Assembly: GCF_011089885.1 (NCBI RefSeq)
Contig: NZ_JAANBD010000029.1
Coordinates: 303,092-367,091, forward strand
Length of the DNA: 64,000 nucleotides
Reading direction: 5' to 3'
Origin: Thioalkalivibrio sp. XN279
GTDB lineage: Bacteria > Pseudomonadota > Gammaproteobacteria > Steroidobacterales > XN24
Shown: positions 52,801-59,281 of the stretch, one piece after another
How the letters are laid out: every line of letters begins with the position of its first letter
Position numbering within the stretch: the stretch's first letter is position 1
Position numbers and translations under genes: made by a program
The notes under the pieces: model-generated
Seen by the model: the letters and a program-made list of their open reading frames with translations, nothing else
Databases searched by the model: none
What the model was told of the DNA's origin: nothing

Positions 52801-54718
52801 CGTTGCGGTACTCGGCGACCGGCAGCGCCGTCTGCGGGTCGTAGACGTTCTGCACCAGGCTGTGGCCGCCGCTGAGCACGCTCTCCACCTGGCCCAGCAC
52901 CCAGAGATTGAGATTGTCGCTGTAGGTGGTCGTCTCGGTTCGCATGGGGCCGGGCACGCTCTTGCGCGTGATCGACACCGGCCTCGCGAGGACGTCGAAC
53001 TGGGTCACTTCCCAGATGAAACTGGTCCCCTGGCGCGTGATGGTGCGCTTCTTGGCGGGGCGCGCGACCCGGCTCGGGAAACTCGAGTCCAGCGGCGCCG
53101 AAGGCTTGCCGAGGGCATAGGGATAAGGCTGCGATCCCGGGTTGAGGTCGTACTCCGTGAGCGTCGTTTCGAGCATGCCGGTCGGGCCGCCCCGTACTAC
53201 GGATTTTTGCAATCCTTCGTCGATCTGGTAGGCATTGCCGTAGGTTAACTCGACCCATTCGCCCGCCGGCCCGTCCACGCGTGCCCAGGAAGCCCCGATA
53301 ATGGGCGCGAAACCGAACAGCCCACCATAGCTGTAGTCCCACTGGGCCTCATCGAGGCCCGGCCCTGCGATGGTCTTGGTGATCAGTGCAGGCGAATAGA
53401 AGCGCAGCGGATAGACGGAGTCGCCGCCATACGGGTCGTAGAGCGGGGCGCTGTAGTTGGTGCAGTTCAACGGCACGTTCGAGCGCCCGAACAGGCGGGG
53501 TTCGACCACGAACGTCCCGATCGCGCCAGACGGATGCGTCAGAGTGCCCATCGCCTGCTGGCCGGCCGCCACGTCGCGCGGGACGCGGCAGTCCCAAGGC
53601 TCGCCGGGCGCGATCGGCAATGCTTCAAGGCTCAGGGAGGACAAGCTGCCGAATGCAATAGTCCAGCTGCTGCCATCCGGACGCGTGACGGACGACAACG
53701 TCTTCTTGCCGCCGAAGGTCGAGTACCCGTAAGTCCAGGTCCGCCCGTTCTCAGTGATCGACGAGATGTGCCCGGCGGCGTTGTACGCCAGGCTGATCGC
53801 GCGCCCGTCGCTGGAGGAGATGCCCGTGAGCCGCACCGGCGCCGTCGACCCGTTCGAGTAACTGTAGGCAACCCAGTTGCCGAAGCGGTCCTCCACATGG
53901 GTCGCATAAAGCCGCACCCGACGGCGGGAGACCGTAGCTGAGATTGGAGCGCCGGCCTGATCGAAGACCTTCTCCCGCAGATCCGGCTCGACCGTCATCG
54001 CCATGCGGTCGAAGCGGTACTCGACCCCATCGGCCGTGACGGCGCGAAATCCTTCGCCGCTTCCGTTCTGGATCGTGGGCAGGCAGGCAAGGCGGTCGTT
54101 GTTGGCCGTTACCCAGTACCAGGGCCCGCCCGCCGGCGCCGGCACCTGCGTGGCCGAAGGCGACAGGAGGCTGGTGCTGTGGTTGTTCGCGAGATGCAGG
54201 TCTTCGCCGCCCCGCCCGGGCAGGTTCATCTGGATGCCGTTCCAGTAGTCCGAGCCGAAGATCGGGATGTCCACCGTGCCGTGGGTCGGCGGTTCCAGTT
54301 CCGACAACTGGTTCACGGAGCAGCGGCTGCCGGCCGGGGATCCGTTGCGAACCCAGCCGGACTGGGCGGCGTACACTCCCTGAACATAGGGCAAGTCGAG
54401 ATCCCAGTCCGCGAACGGCAGGTCGCGCACCCGCTTGTTGCGCAGGTCGGTGACCGCGTAACTGCGGCCGATCGCCACCGGCAGCACGCTGTTGCCCGGA
54501 ATGCTGATGTCGGCGTGATAAAAAGACAGCCCGCCGCTGTAGTAGTTGACGTTCTCGCCGAACAGCCCGGAACCAAGCGGATCGATGCTCTGGCGCGAGC
54601 GGACCAGCTCGCCGTGCTCTTCCCAGCGCTCCTTGGCGTCGTCCGCCCCGGCCAGCCCTGGAAAACCCAGTCCGCCCGCCACCGCCACCAACAGGATCAC
54701 CGTCCGGAATCCGTTCAT
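49889..54718 (-). CDS. large secreted RHS/YD-repeat protein ending in fibronectin-like repeats
   Basis: 1,609 residues. A Sec signal peptide (VILLVAVAGGLGFPGLAGA) is followed by the conserved front region SIDPLGSGLFGENVNYYSGG, a long array of YD repeats (for instance YDAMGRVSQVNYP, YDALGRVSLTRQT, YDATGNLTSRSYPGG) that would build the RHS shell, the YVELGGTMVAQVERP segment, then three fibronectin-like repeats of about 90 residues from around residue 1320, each with VSWxxVSGAT and a RACN-GC motif. It stops at ESVPEDPPGTW. It lacks the plug and toxin, which lie in the next gene. No PAAR, VgrG-binding or TcB-type domain was seen, so a type VI role is unlikely. The ATG at 54718 is preferred because it directly precedes the signal. 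Confidence 0.92.
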   Translation of the reverse strand: MNGFRTVILLVAVAGGLGFPGLAGADDAKERWEEHGELVRSRQSIDPLGSGLFGENVNYYSGGLSFYHADISIPGNSVLPVAIGRSYAVTDLRNKRVRDLPFADWDLDLPYVQGVYAAQSGWVRNGSPAGSRCSVNQLSELEPPTHGTVDIPIFGSDYWNGIQMNLPGRGGEDLHLANNHSTSLLSPSATQVPAPAGGPWYWVTANNDRLACLPTIQNGSGEGFRAVTADGVEYRFDRMAMTVEPDLREKVFDQAGAPISATVSRRRVRLYATHVEDRFGNWVAYSYSNGSTAPVRLTGISSSDGRAISLAYNAAGHISSITENGRTWTYGYSTFGGKKTLSSVTRPDGSSWTIAFGSLSSLSLEALPIAPGEPWDCRVPRDVAAGQQAMGTLTHPSGAIGTFVVEPRLFGRSNVPLNCTNYSAPLYDPYGGDSVYPLRFYSPALITKTIAGPGLDEAQWDYSYGGLFGFAPIIGASWARVDGPAGEWVELTYGNAYQIDEGLQKSVVRGGPTGMLETTLTEYDLNPGSQPYPYALGKPSAPLDSSFPSRVARPAKKRTITRQGTSFIWEVTQFDVLARPVSITRKSVPGPMRTETTTYSDNLNLWVLGQVESVLSGGHSLVQNVYDPQTALPVAEYRNGALRFTLDWNTDGTLKWADDALDQRTGLYNWMRGIPQLIVYPDDTTSTAVVNARGEITSITDPLGFTHTYQYDAMGRVSQVNYPTGDPVAWQPTQSTFEPVGYAEYGLPAGHWRQTVATGNHRRITYFDAGWRPVLTHEYDAANPGGTSRCTARHFDHADREVFASYPLASVTTWSGVTSGIHTTYDALGRVSLTRQTSEQGDLDTVVNYLPGFQRSVTDPRGATTTSTFHALDTPDYGAPLVITAPEGQTTTITRDLFGKPLSITRSGTYDGVPVSATRHYIYDAHMRLCRRIDPESGATIIDYDLAGRTSWTVTGSSATTVSGDCSRASVSPSSRTVFGYDVRNRVTGVTYPGTTEALSYAYHDDGTLEAITRGNSAWVYEYNRRRLLTQETLYQTGETFAFGLAYDATGNLTSRSYPGGLTIDYQPNALGQPTRAGSYATGAQYHPDGQLAQLQYGNGIVRSVSRTARGLPDWVQDTYGATAFHDFDYDYDANGNVSGITDQSDDGSQGRQDRAFLYDGLNRLVQASAPGMWGTATYEYDPLDNLRQASVGARAYSYSYHSSNGRLTAISGSGGAPSWSFGYDARGNQLTRSGSGTTQTRVFDNSERITSIAGLASYYYDGHGRRTQTTRQDGSALISVYTTDGVLRYQRDDAAETTSHYVELGGTMVAQVERPFAPTGVPTLTAPASNSTGNYTVSWTAVSGATRYELEQRLNGGSWSLIHNAADTSKALSGQGNGTWGYRVRACNSGGCGAYSAIKSTVVTLPPSGVPSLIAPSSNSTGSYTVSWGAVSGATSYQLEERLNSGGWSTIHNASGTSKARSGRTTGTWGYRVRACNAVGCGSYSSLKTTVVTLPPTGVPTPSGPGFLGAPASYTISWTTVSNATSYQLQQQLNGGSWSTVYDGAGTGKSFSGMGAGSWNYRARACNSAGCGAYSATHSVWVENLGGCIPGFGCTQPESVPEDPPGTW

Positions 54719-54828
54719 GGGCGCATGCCCTCCGTGCATTGAGTGCTGCCGCAGCGGACCTCTCGAAATCGCCGCCGTGGCCGGCGGAAAGGTCCTTTAT
54801 TTGGTCTATGGCACCCAATAATGGAGGG

Positions 54829-54838
54829 AGGGGGGGGG
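54829..54838. repeat. poly-C tract in the large RHS gene's upstream region
   Basis: Nine consecutive G on the plus strand (C on the RHS coding strand), extended by interrupted G runs on the left. It lies about 110 nt before the start codon, next to CATTAT. Such tracts can vary in length by slippage. Confidence 0.6.
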
Positions 54839-54864
54839 TTCCGCGGAATACGGGGAAGTACCCA

Positions 54865-55139
54865 TCAACCCTGCGCTCGACACGCGTCTGAAACTGCTTG
54901 GCGATACTCGCTCAATAGCCTCCCCGCCTCGGGGGATAGGACGGCATTCATCTCAGCAAGATCGGGGACATTGATCTCGCGATCGCCTACAACGGCCCAA
55001 CAAATACGACGACCCGACCAGCCGGATTCCAGATCAACGTGCCACGGGTCGCCACTGAAACGAATTTCGACCGATGCGCCGAGCGCAGAGTACACATCAG
55101 GTCGATTAGCGCCGCTGCCGAATCGCTTTCCTCAGCCAT
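54865..55139 (-). pseudogene. orphan immunity-like gene, apparently frameshifted
   Basis: An ATG at 55139 starts MAEESDSAAALIDLM; the continuation that looks like a real protein (YSALGASVEIRFSGDPWHV to LAEMNAVLSPEAGRLL) is in another frame from 55095. Joined at the LM/MY overlap they would give one compact acidic protein of about 90 residues. A frameshift mutation or sequence error is likely; alternatively the second part starts at its own GTG at 55095. It directly follows an orphan toxin tail. Confidence 0.55.
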
Positions 55140-55141
55140 TT

Positions 55142-55205
55142 CGCACGCTACTTGGGATACTTCGCTCCACCAACTGTTGCATTCACAACGCCTTCTGGAT
55201 CGGTC
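55142..55205 (-). pseudogene. orphan toxin C-terminal remnant
   Basis: The minus strand reads SLTDPEGVVNATVGGAKYPK followed by TAG, ending 2 nt before the immunity-like ATG at 55139. It overlaps the last codons of the module E partner ORF in another frame. The tail of a displaced toxin module cut off by recombination. Confidence 0.5.
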
Positions 55206-55407
55206 AGCGACGCAGAACGAGCGACGTTAACAAGATGGCGTAGAGAATCCCTCCCGCAACCAAAGCCCGCCCCGGACCGTGATTTGCAAGCACCAGACCA
55301 GCTAGCAGCACCGTTACAAGAAGCATCGCTCTACCGGCTCCGCTCAAAGCAGCATCGGCGAATTTTCCCAAGAGTTGCTTCAAGACCCTAAGTGCATCTT
55401 GCCTCAC
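55204..55407 (-). CDS. small membrane protein, partner of module E
   Basis: A 67-residue protein with two helices (RAMLLVTVLLAGLVLAN and AGGILYAILLTSLVL). Its GTG overlaps the module E stop. A diverged copy forms the scar at 41733-42026. Immunity or accessory role inferred from position. Confidence 0.6.
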   Translation of the reverse strand: MRQDALRVLKQLLGKFADAALSGAGRAMLLVTVLLAGLVLANHGPGRALVAGGILYAILLTSLVLRR

Positions 55408-56351
55408 CTTCGTTCCTCTGACTTCGCGCGAGCCGTTTGCGCGGCAACACTTATTGCTTCGCCGGTATTGCTTCCCGCCTGTGATGTTGCCGCCGCAACC
55501 TTGGCGGCATCCGAACCTACATTGGAGGATTGGGTAGTGTTGGCGACATGAGCGTGAAGTCCGCCCTTCGTCGCCATGTTCTCGAGAGCTGCTGCTGGCG
55601 CCAACGTCAGTCTTTGACCCGCAGCTCCGAGTATGCCAGCGGCTGCGCCCTCGACCAGTGCGCTACTCACATCCGGGACTTGGCCGTTCGCAATATCGCC
55701 AGTCAAGGATGCCGTAACCCCAACAGAAGCCGACCCTGCACCCGTCTGCACAACGGCGACGCCTACGGAAATTGTCCCCTTCGCAGCTGCCAACGCCGCG
55801 GTAGATGCGACTCCACCAGTAAGCGCACCGGCGCCCGCGGCCACGAAAACATCCGATACATCAATCTCGGTGAATGATTTTCCTTCAATCGCGGTCTGAA
55901 CAAATATCTCTACGCCAGCTCCAATCGCCCCGCCCCAAAGAAACTGGGCAAACTGCCCATCCGGGTCGACATAGGTGTGGGGGTTGTTATTTGCATACCA
56001 GTAGCGATTGAAGTTCGCCCCCGCAGCGAGGTCCACTCCCACCGGATCCACCGACAGGAACCGCCCCACTGCCGGGTCGTAGTAGCGCTGCTGCATGTGC
56101 ACCAGCCCGGAGCCGGCGTCGTGCACATGGCCGGTGTAACCCGGCTGGTCCGCTATCGCCTGCCGCGGCAGCCCATAGGGCTCGTACTCATAGCGTGCAA
56201 CGACATTCCGGTTCTGGTCTGTCTCCAGCACCACCGAGCCCAGCAGGTCCGTGTGCAGGTAGGTGACGGTCTCAGCCTGGACAGGGGAAATCAGGAGGCC
56301 GGCCAGCAGCAGGCCGGCCCCGAGCTTCTTCAGCAAGCGTTTGTGCATCAT
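55404..56351 (-). CDS. RHS plug module E
   Basis: 315 residues: a different signal peptide type (RLLKKLGAGLLLAGLLISPVQA, shared with module F), the plug, and a Gly/Ala/Val-rich C-terminus with hydrophobic stretches (GAGALTGGVASTAALAAAKG) like module A, ending AQTARAKSEERR. No catalytic motif visible. It lies upstream of the large RHS gene, preceded by leader repeat copy 2. Confidence 0.77.
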   Translation of the reverse strand: MMHKRLLKKLGAGLLLAGLLISPVQAETVTYLHTDLLGSVVLETDQNRNVVARYEYEPYGLPRQAIADQPGYTGHVHDAGSGLVHMQQRYYDPAVGRFLSVDPVGVDLAAGANFNRYWYANNNPHTYVDPDGQFAQFLWGGAIGAGVEIFVQTAIEGKSFTEIDVSDVFVAAGAGALTGGVASTAALAAAKGTISVGVAVVQTGAGSASVGVTASLTGDIANGQVPDVSSALVEGAAAGILGAAGQRLTLAPAAALENMATKGGLHAHVANTTQSSNVGSDAAKVAAATSQAGSNTGEAISVAAQTARAKSEERR

Positions 56352-56410
56352 GGCTTATCCGCCCCCACGAAATCGGCAGGCCCCGAGTCGGGCTGCTCGG
56401 ACTCATCCGG

Positions 56411-56486
56411 TCGATGGTCGATCAAGCCCGATAGTGGCGATGATCGGACGGGGGCTCGATTGGAGGAAGTACTTATCCGGCGGCAC
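56411..56486 (-). repeat. leader repeat, copy 2
   Basis: About 75 bp in front of module E. On the minus strand it begins GTG and encodes a 27-residue ORF MPPDKYFLQSSPRP... with a stop at 56403, 52 nt before the module start. Differences from copy 3 in the middle of the ORF are synonymous. Confidence 0.72.
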
Positions 56487-56578
56487 GCGATGGTGGAGCG
56501 GGAGGAGGACGATGATGTGGAAGCGTCGCTCGAAGCGAGGCAGCCCTGTGGCAAATTGCTCGACGAGTGAGATGAGAA

Positions 56579-56824
56579 TCAGCCGCCGGAGGCTAGGTAA
56601 CGTGCCTCGGCCTCGGCCCAGATGGCATCGACACCGCAGCCGCTCGGCCCTCTTGCCATCCCCTTGTCAATTGCGGCCTTCACCGCCCGCTCCTTTTCGT
56701 GGTCGCGACGAATGAGATCGCGAAAATACTCGCTGTCGTTAGTGAAGTCGCCGTTGGCGACCTGCGCCTTGATCCAGTCATCCTGCGCGTCAGTCACGGT
56801 AATGGTCTTCCGAACGGTTGCCAT
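56579..56824 (-). CDS. ParD-like antitoxin
   Basis: An 81-residue protein starting MATVRKTITVTDAQDDWIKA with NDSEYFRDLIRRDHEKE, the ribbon-helix-helix ParD pattern. ParD normally neutralises a ParE gyrase toxin encoded next to it, but no ParE frame follows: the next 100 codons are the leader repeat. Probably an orphan antitoxin. Confidence 0.82.
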   Translation of the reverse strand: MATVRKTITVTDAQDDWIKAQVANGDFTNDSEYFRDLIRRDHEKERAVKAAIDKGMARGPSGCGVDAIWAEAEARYLASGG

Positions 56825-57068
56825 GAACTCGCTCCATCGTCATACGATCGGTGCAGAATAGCGCACCCCACCGCAAAGACTCCGGGATATCGATGGCCTC
56901 GCCATCTTCGAACTCGATCGCGTACACAGCCTCATCGGAAGACGATTCGAAGTGCTTGCCTGAGGGTCTTTCCGGAAAAACGCCGACCACCCATGCAATC
57001 TTGGCAGGGCGGAACCTGGCGTCAGCGTCAGCGATAACACGGACAACGTCACGGACTTGCTGAAACAC
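56790..57068 (-). CDS. small immunity-like protein between modules G and E
   Basis: A 92-residue cytoplasmic protein with a central AVYAIEFEDGEAIDIPES motif suggestive of a small beta-barrel. Its start is GTG and its end overlaps the ParD-like gene by 35 nt. Role unknown; position among immunity genes suggests an orphan of the same kind. Confidence 0.5.
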   Translation of the reverse strand: MFQQVRDVVRVIADADARFRPAKIAWVVGVFPERPSGKHFESSSDEAVYAIEFEDGEAIDIPESLRWGALFCTDRMTMERVHGNRSEDHYRD

Positions 57069-57104
57069 GCGGGTTGATTCTCAGCCGGGACGAGATGGCC
57101 TGCC

Positions 57105-57485
57105 TCAGAGCGGCTTCGCTGCCTTTAGCGGGGGAGCAAAAGTCGCAAACCTGTCGTCTAGCCGTACCTCCCACAAGCTACTGTCAATGGCCTCAATCTC
57201 CGCGACCTTGAGACCACTCACTAAGCCAACCAGCTTAAGGTCATAGATGTCGGTTAGGCCCCGACAGAGTTCGTCGAGTGTTTCCTGATCCAGAGCATAG
57301 CCCTTAGCGGCCCGGCGAACCTCCTCCTCGAAATCAACCATCCCCTTGCCGTTCGGAGCCGATCCGGTCCCATGGAAGTAAAGCAATACCCAAGAGATAG
57401 CGCGCTTGAACCTAATTCTGCTGAGGACATCCCTCAACAAGAGTTTATGGTCGTCCGACCACATATCGAAACGGTATGTTCTCAT
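57105..57485 (-). CDS. putative immunity protein of module G
   Basis: A 126-residue cytoplasmic protein overlapping the module G stop by 4 nt (ATGA). It starts MRTYRFDMWSDDHKLLL; family not recognised. Immunity function inferred from overlap. Confidence 0.6.
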   Translation of the reverse strand: MRTYRFDMWSDDHKLLLRDVLSRIRFKRAISWVLLYFHGTGSAPNGKGMVDFEEEVRRAAKGYALDQETLDELCRGLTDIYDLKLVGLVSGLKVAEIEAIDSSLWEVRLDDRFATFAPPLKAAKPL

Positions 57486-58375
57486 TTTCGAGTCTTTGGT
57501 GGCTCACGTGGCGGTGGTGGCTCGGCCTTTCCTCGATGCGGCGTTCCTCCACTGGGATTCGGCTTGCGCACGTGGTCATGCGGATTCGTGTGACTCTCTG
57601 GCCTTCCATGATCCGTGAAATCTCGCGTCTTGATTTCCTTTCCGTCGCTATCAAATTCGCGTGCCTGAGGGTACTTGCCTTTACTCCCATCCCGCGTTCC
57701 AAGCTGGGTGTGAGGCACTCCAGCGGCTTCGTCGTCAACAACGGGTTCACCGCTTAGAGGATCACGCGGCAGGGGTCGGTCAGGGAAAGCGTCGCCCGGC
57801 CTCGGGCCGGCTGCGTCTGTACTCTGTCGTTCTCCAGGCTCGTTGCTGTCCTGGCTGCTCTCACTGGTGACAACAATGACCCCAGCACGCGGCGCTGCGC
57901 GACTGACGATCGCTCTTGCCACTGCAGCAATAGCCGCTACACAAGCAGGCGCTGGCGGAGCTGCTATGCAGGCTGCCCTACCGTCCGGATCGGTATACGT
58001 GTACGGATTGTTGTTCCCATACCAGTAGCGGTTGAAATTCCCCCCGGTCCCAGTGTCCACTCCCACCGGATCCACCGACAGGAACCGCCCCACCTCCGGG
58101 TCGTAGTAGCGCTGCTGCATGTACACCAGCCCGGAGCCGGCGTCGTGCACGTGGCCGGTGTAACCGGGCTGGTCCGACATGACCTGGCGCGGCAGCCCGT
58201 AGGGCTCGTACTCGTAGCGTGCAGCGACGTTGGGGTTCTGGTCCGTTTCCAGCACCACCGAGCCCAGCAGGTCCGTGTGCAGGTAGGTGACGGTCTCGGC
58301 CCGGGCCGGGGTTACCAGGAGGCCGGCCAGGAAGAGAGCGGCCCAGATCGTCTTCATTCCACTTCGCCTGTCCAT
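57482..58375 (-). CDS. RHS plug module G, His-rich toxin candidate
   Basis: 297 residues: signal peptide, plug, a Pro/Asp-rich linker, and a tip with VPHTQLGTRDGSKGKYPQAR and TDHGRPESHTNPHDHVRKP. The dense His/Asp/Asn cluster is the sort of metal site used by nucleases, and this tip occurs widely on polymorphic toxins (recalled, not checked). Activity unproven. Preceded by a short fibronectin-tail remnant (LVPGDPPVSW plus stop, 58378-58425). Confidence 0.78.
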   Translation of the reverse strand: MDRRSGMKTIWAALFLAGLLVTPARAETVTYLHTDLLGSVVLETDQNPNVAARYEYEPYGLPRQVMSDQPGYTGHVHDAGSGLVYMQQRYYDPEVGRFLSVDPVGVDTGTGGNFNRYWYGNNNPYTYTDPDGRAACIAAPPAPACVAAIAAVARAIVSRAAPRAGVIVVTSESSQDSNEPGERQSTDAAGPRPGDAFPDRPLPRDPLSGEPVVDDEAAGVPHTQLGTRDGSKGKYPQAREFDSDGKEIKTRDFTDHGRPESHTNPHDHVRKPNPSGGTPHRGKAEPPPPREPPKTRK

Positions 58376-58377
58376 GG

Positions 58378-58425
58378 CTACCAGCTCACCGGCGGATCGC
58401 CCGGAACCAAGTCGGGTTGCTCGCT
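58378..58425 (-). pseudogene. short fibronectin-tail remnant before module G
   Basis: Encodes EQPDLVPGDPPVSW and a TAG stop 2 nt before the module G start, matching the end of the large RHS protein and the remnant before module D. Confidence 0.65.
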
Positions 58426-58475
58426 CATGGGGTCGAACACAACTGCAATACGGAGCAGGCACCTCCGGGTTCATT

Positions 58476-58853
58476 TCAGTGTCCCGACATTGGGCTATTA
58501 TCGATTACGAGGATTGCATTGTTGCTCTTAACCCATCGCTTGTTGCGCTCCAGAAGATCGAAGGCACGGGGGTCTGAATCCGGGTGAATTCGGACGATAA
58601 TCCTCGTGTTATCCGGAGTTGGTATACCGCTGGCGCTGCGGAATTCGTCTGTGCCAAGGAACTCCAAATACAACTCCAGCTTACGCAGCAGGCGTTCAAG
58701 AGATCGACGATCCGCACAGAGTGGACTCGCTATGACGATGAATAGATCTGAGCCGCCGGACTTCTTCACCGTGTTGATGTCGATCACCCCGAGGTCCGGT
58801 ATCGGGTGGTTACTATCAGCGCCGACGAGATCTGCGTTATCCACCGGCAACAC
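58476..58853 (-). CDS. orphan immunity-like protein between modules F and G
   Basis: A 125-residue cytoplasmic protein (GTG start, weak). It has VIDINTVKKSGGSDLFIVIAS and NTRIIVRIHPDSDPRAFDLL, an alpha/beta pattern I associate with small genes in toxin arrays. No toxin gene precedes it directly; the 158 nt upstream carry only short broken frames. Confidence 0.5.
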   Translation of the reverse strand: MLPVDNADLVGADSNHPIPDLGVIDINTVKKSGGSDLFIVIASPLCADRRSLERLLRKLELYLEFLGTDEFRSASGIPTPDNTRIIVRIHPDSDPRAFDLLERNKRWVKSNNAILVIDNSPMSGH

Positions 58854-59011
58854 CTGTCCTGGGCTACGGATTTGATACTTCCCGCTCTATCGGACTTGAT
58901 GGCTCCGGCTGCCCGCCGCCATCCCCAGTCCGGCACCCAACACGCGCCGGGTAATCTCGATCTTGTGAATATGGTAAGCCTGAAAGGTGCTGGTCCTCCC
59001 CCAGGTTCGCA

Positions 59012-59281
59012 CTACACCGGCGACCAAGTGCGGCGTTCATGGTCGAACTCTTCTACAACCGACACCAACCGCCCGCGCCAGATGCCCTCACCGGACGGCG
59101 TTGTCACTTCGATCTCCGCTCTAAGGTCGCCATCAGAAACCACGAAATGCTCTCCACCACATAGGGTGATGCCTGCCTTAGTCAGGTCACGGAGAGTACC
59201 CATACAATTCAGACGAATGAACCCGTCAGTATCGAAGTTATTAAAATCCGCGAAAATAACCATGGCCGTTGTCAGTCCCAT
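59012..59281 (-). CDS. putative immunity protein of module F
   Basis: An 89-residue cytoplasmic protein whose ATG (with a GGAG site 8 nt upstream) overlaps the last 10 nt of module F. MVIFADFNNFDTDGFIRLN and GEGIWRGRLVSVVEEF suggest a small beta-rich fold. Another ATG 18 nt later is possible. Confidence 0.58.
   Translation of the reverse strand: MGLTTAMVIFADFNNFDTDGFIRLNCMGTLRDLTKAGITLCGGEHFVVSDGDLRAEIEVTTPSGEGIWRGRLVSVVEEFDHERRTWSPV

Noticed and set aside
49889..54718. RHS protein as type VI secretion effector
   Set aside because: It has a Sec signal peptide and no PAAR or VgrG region; no type VI genes are in the window.
56348..56578. ParE gene next to the ParD-like gene
   Set aside because: The open frame there has no ParE motif and contains the leader repeat.
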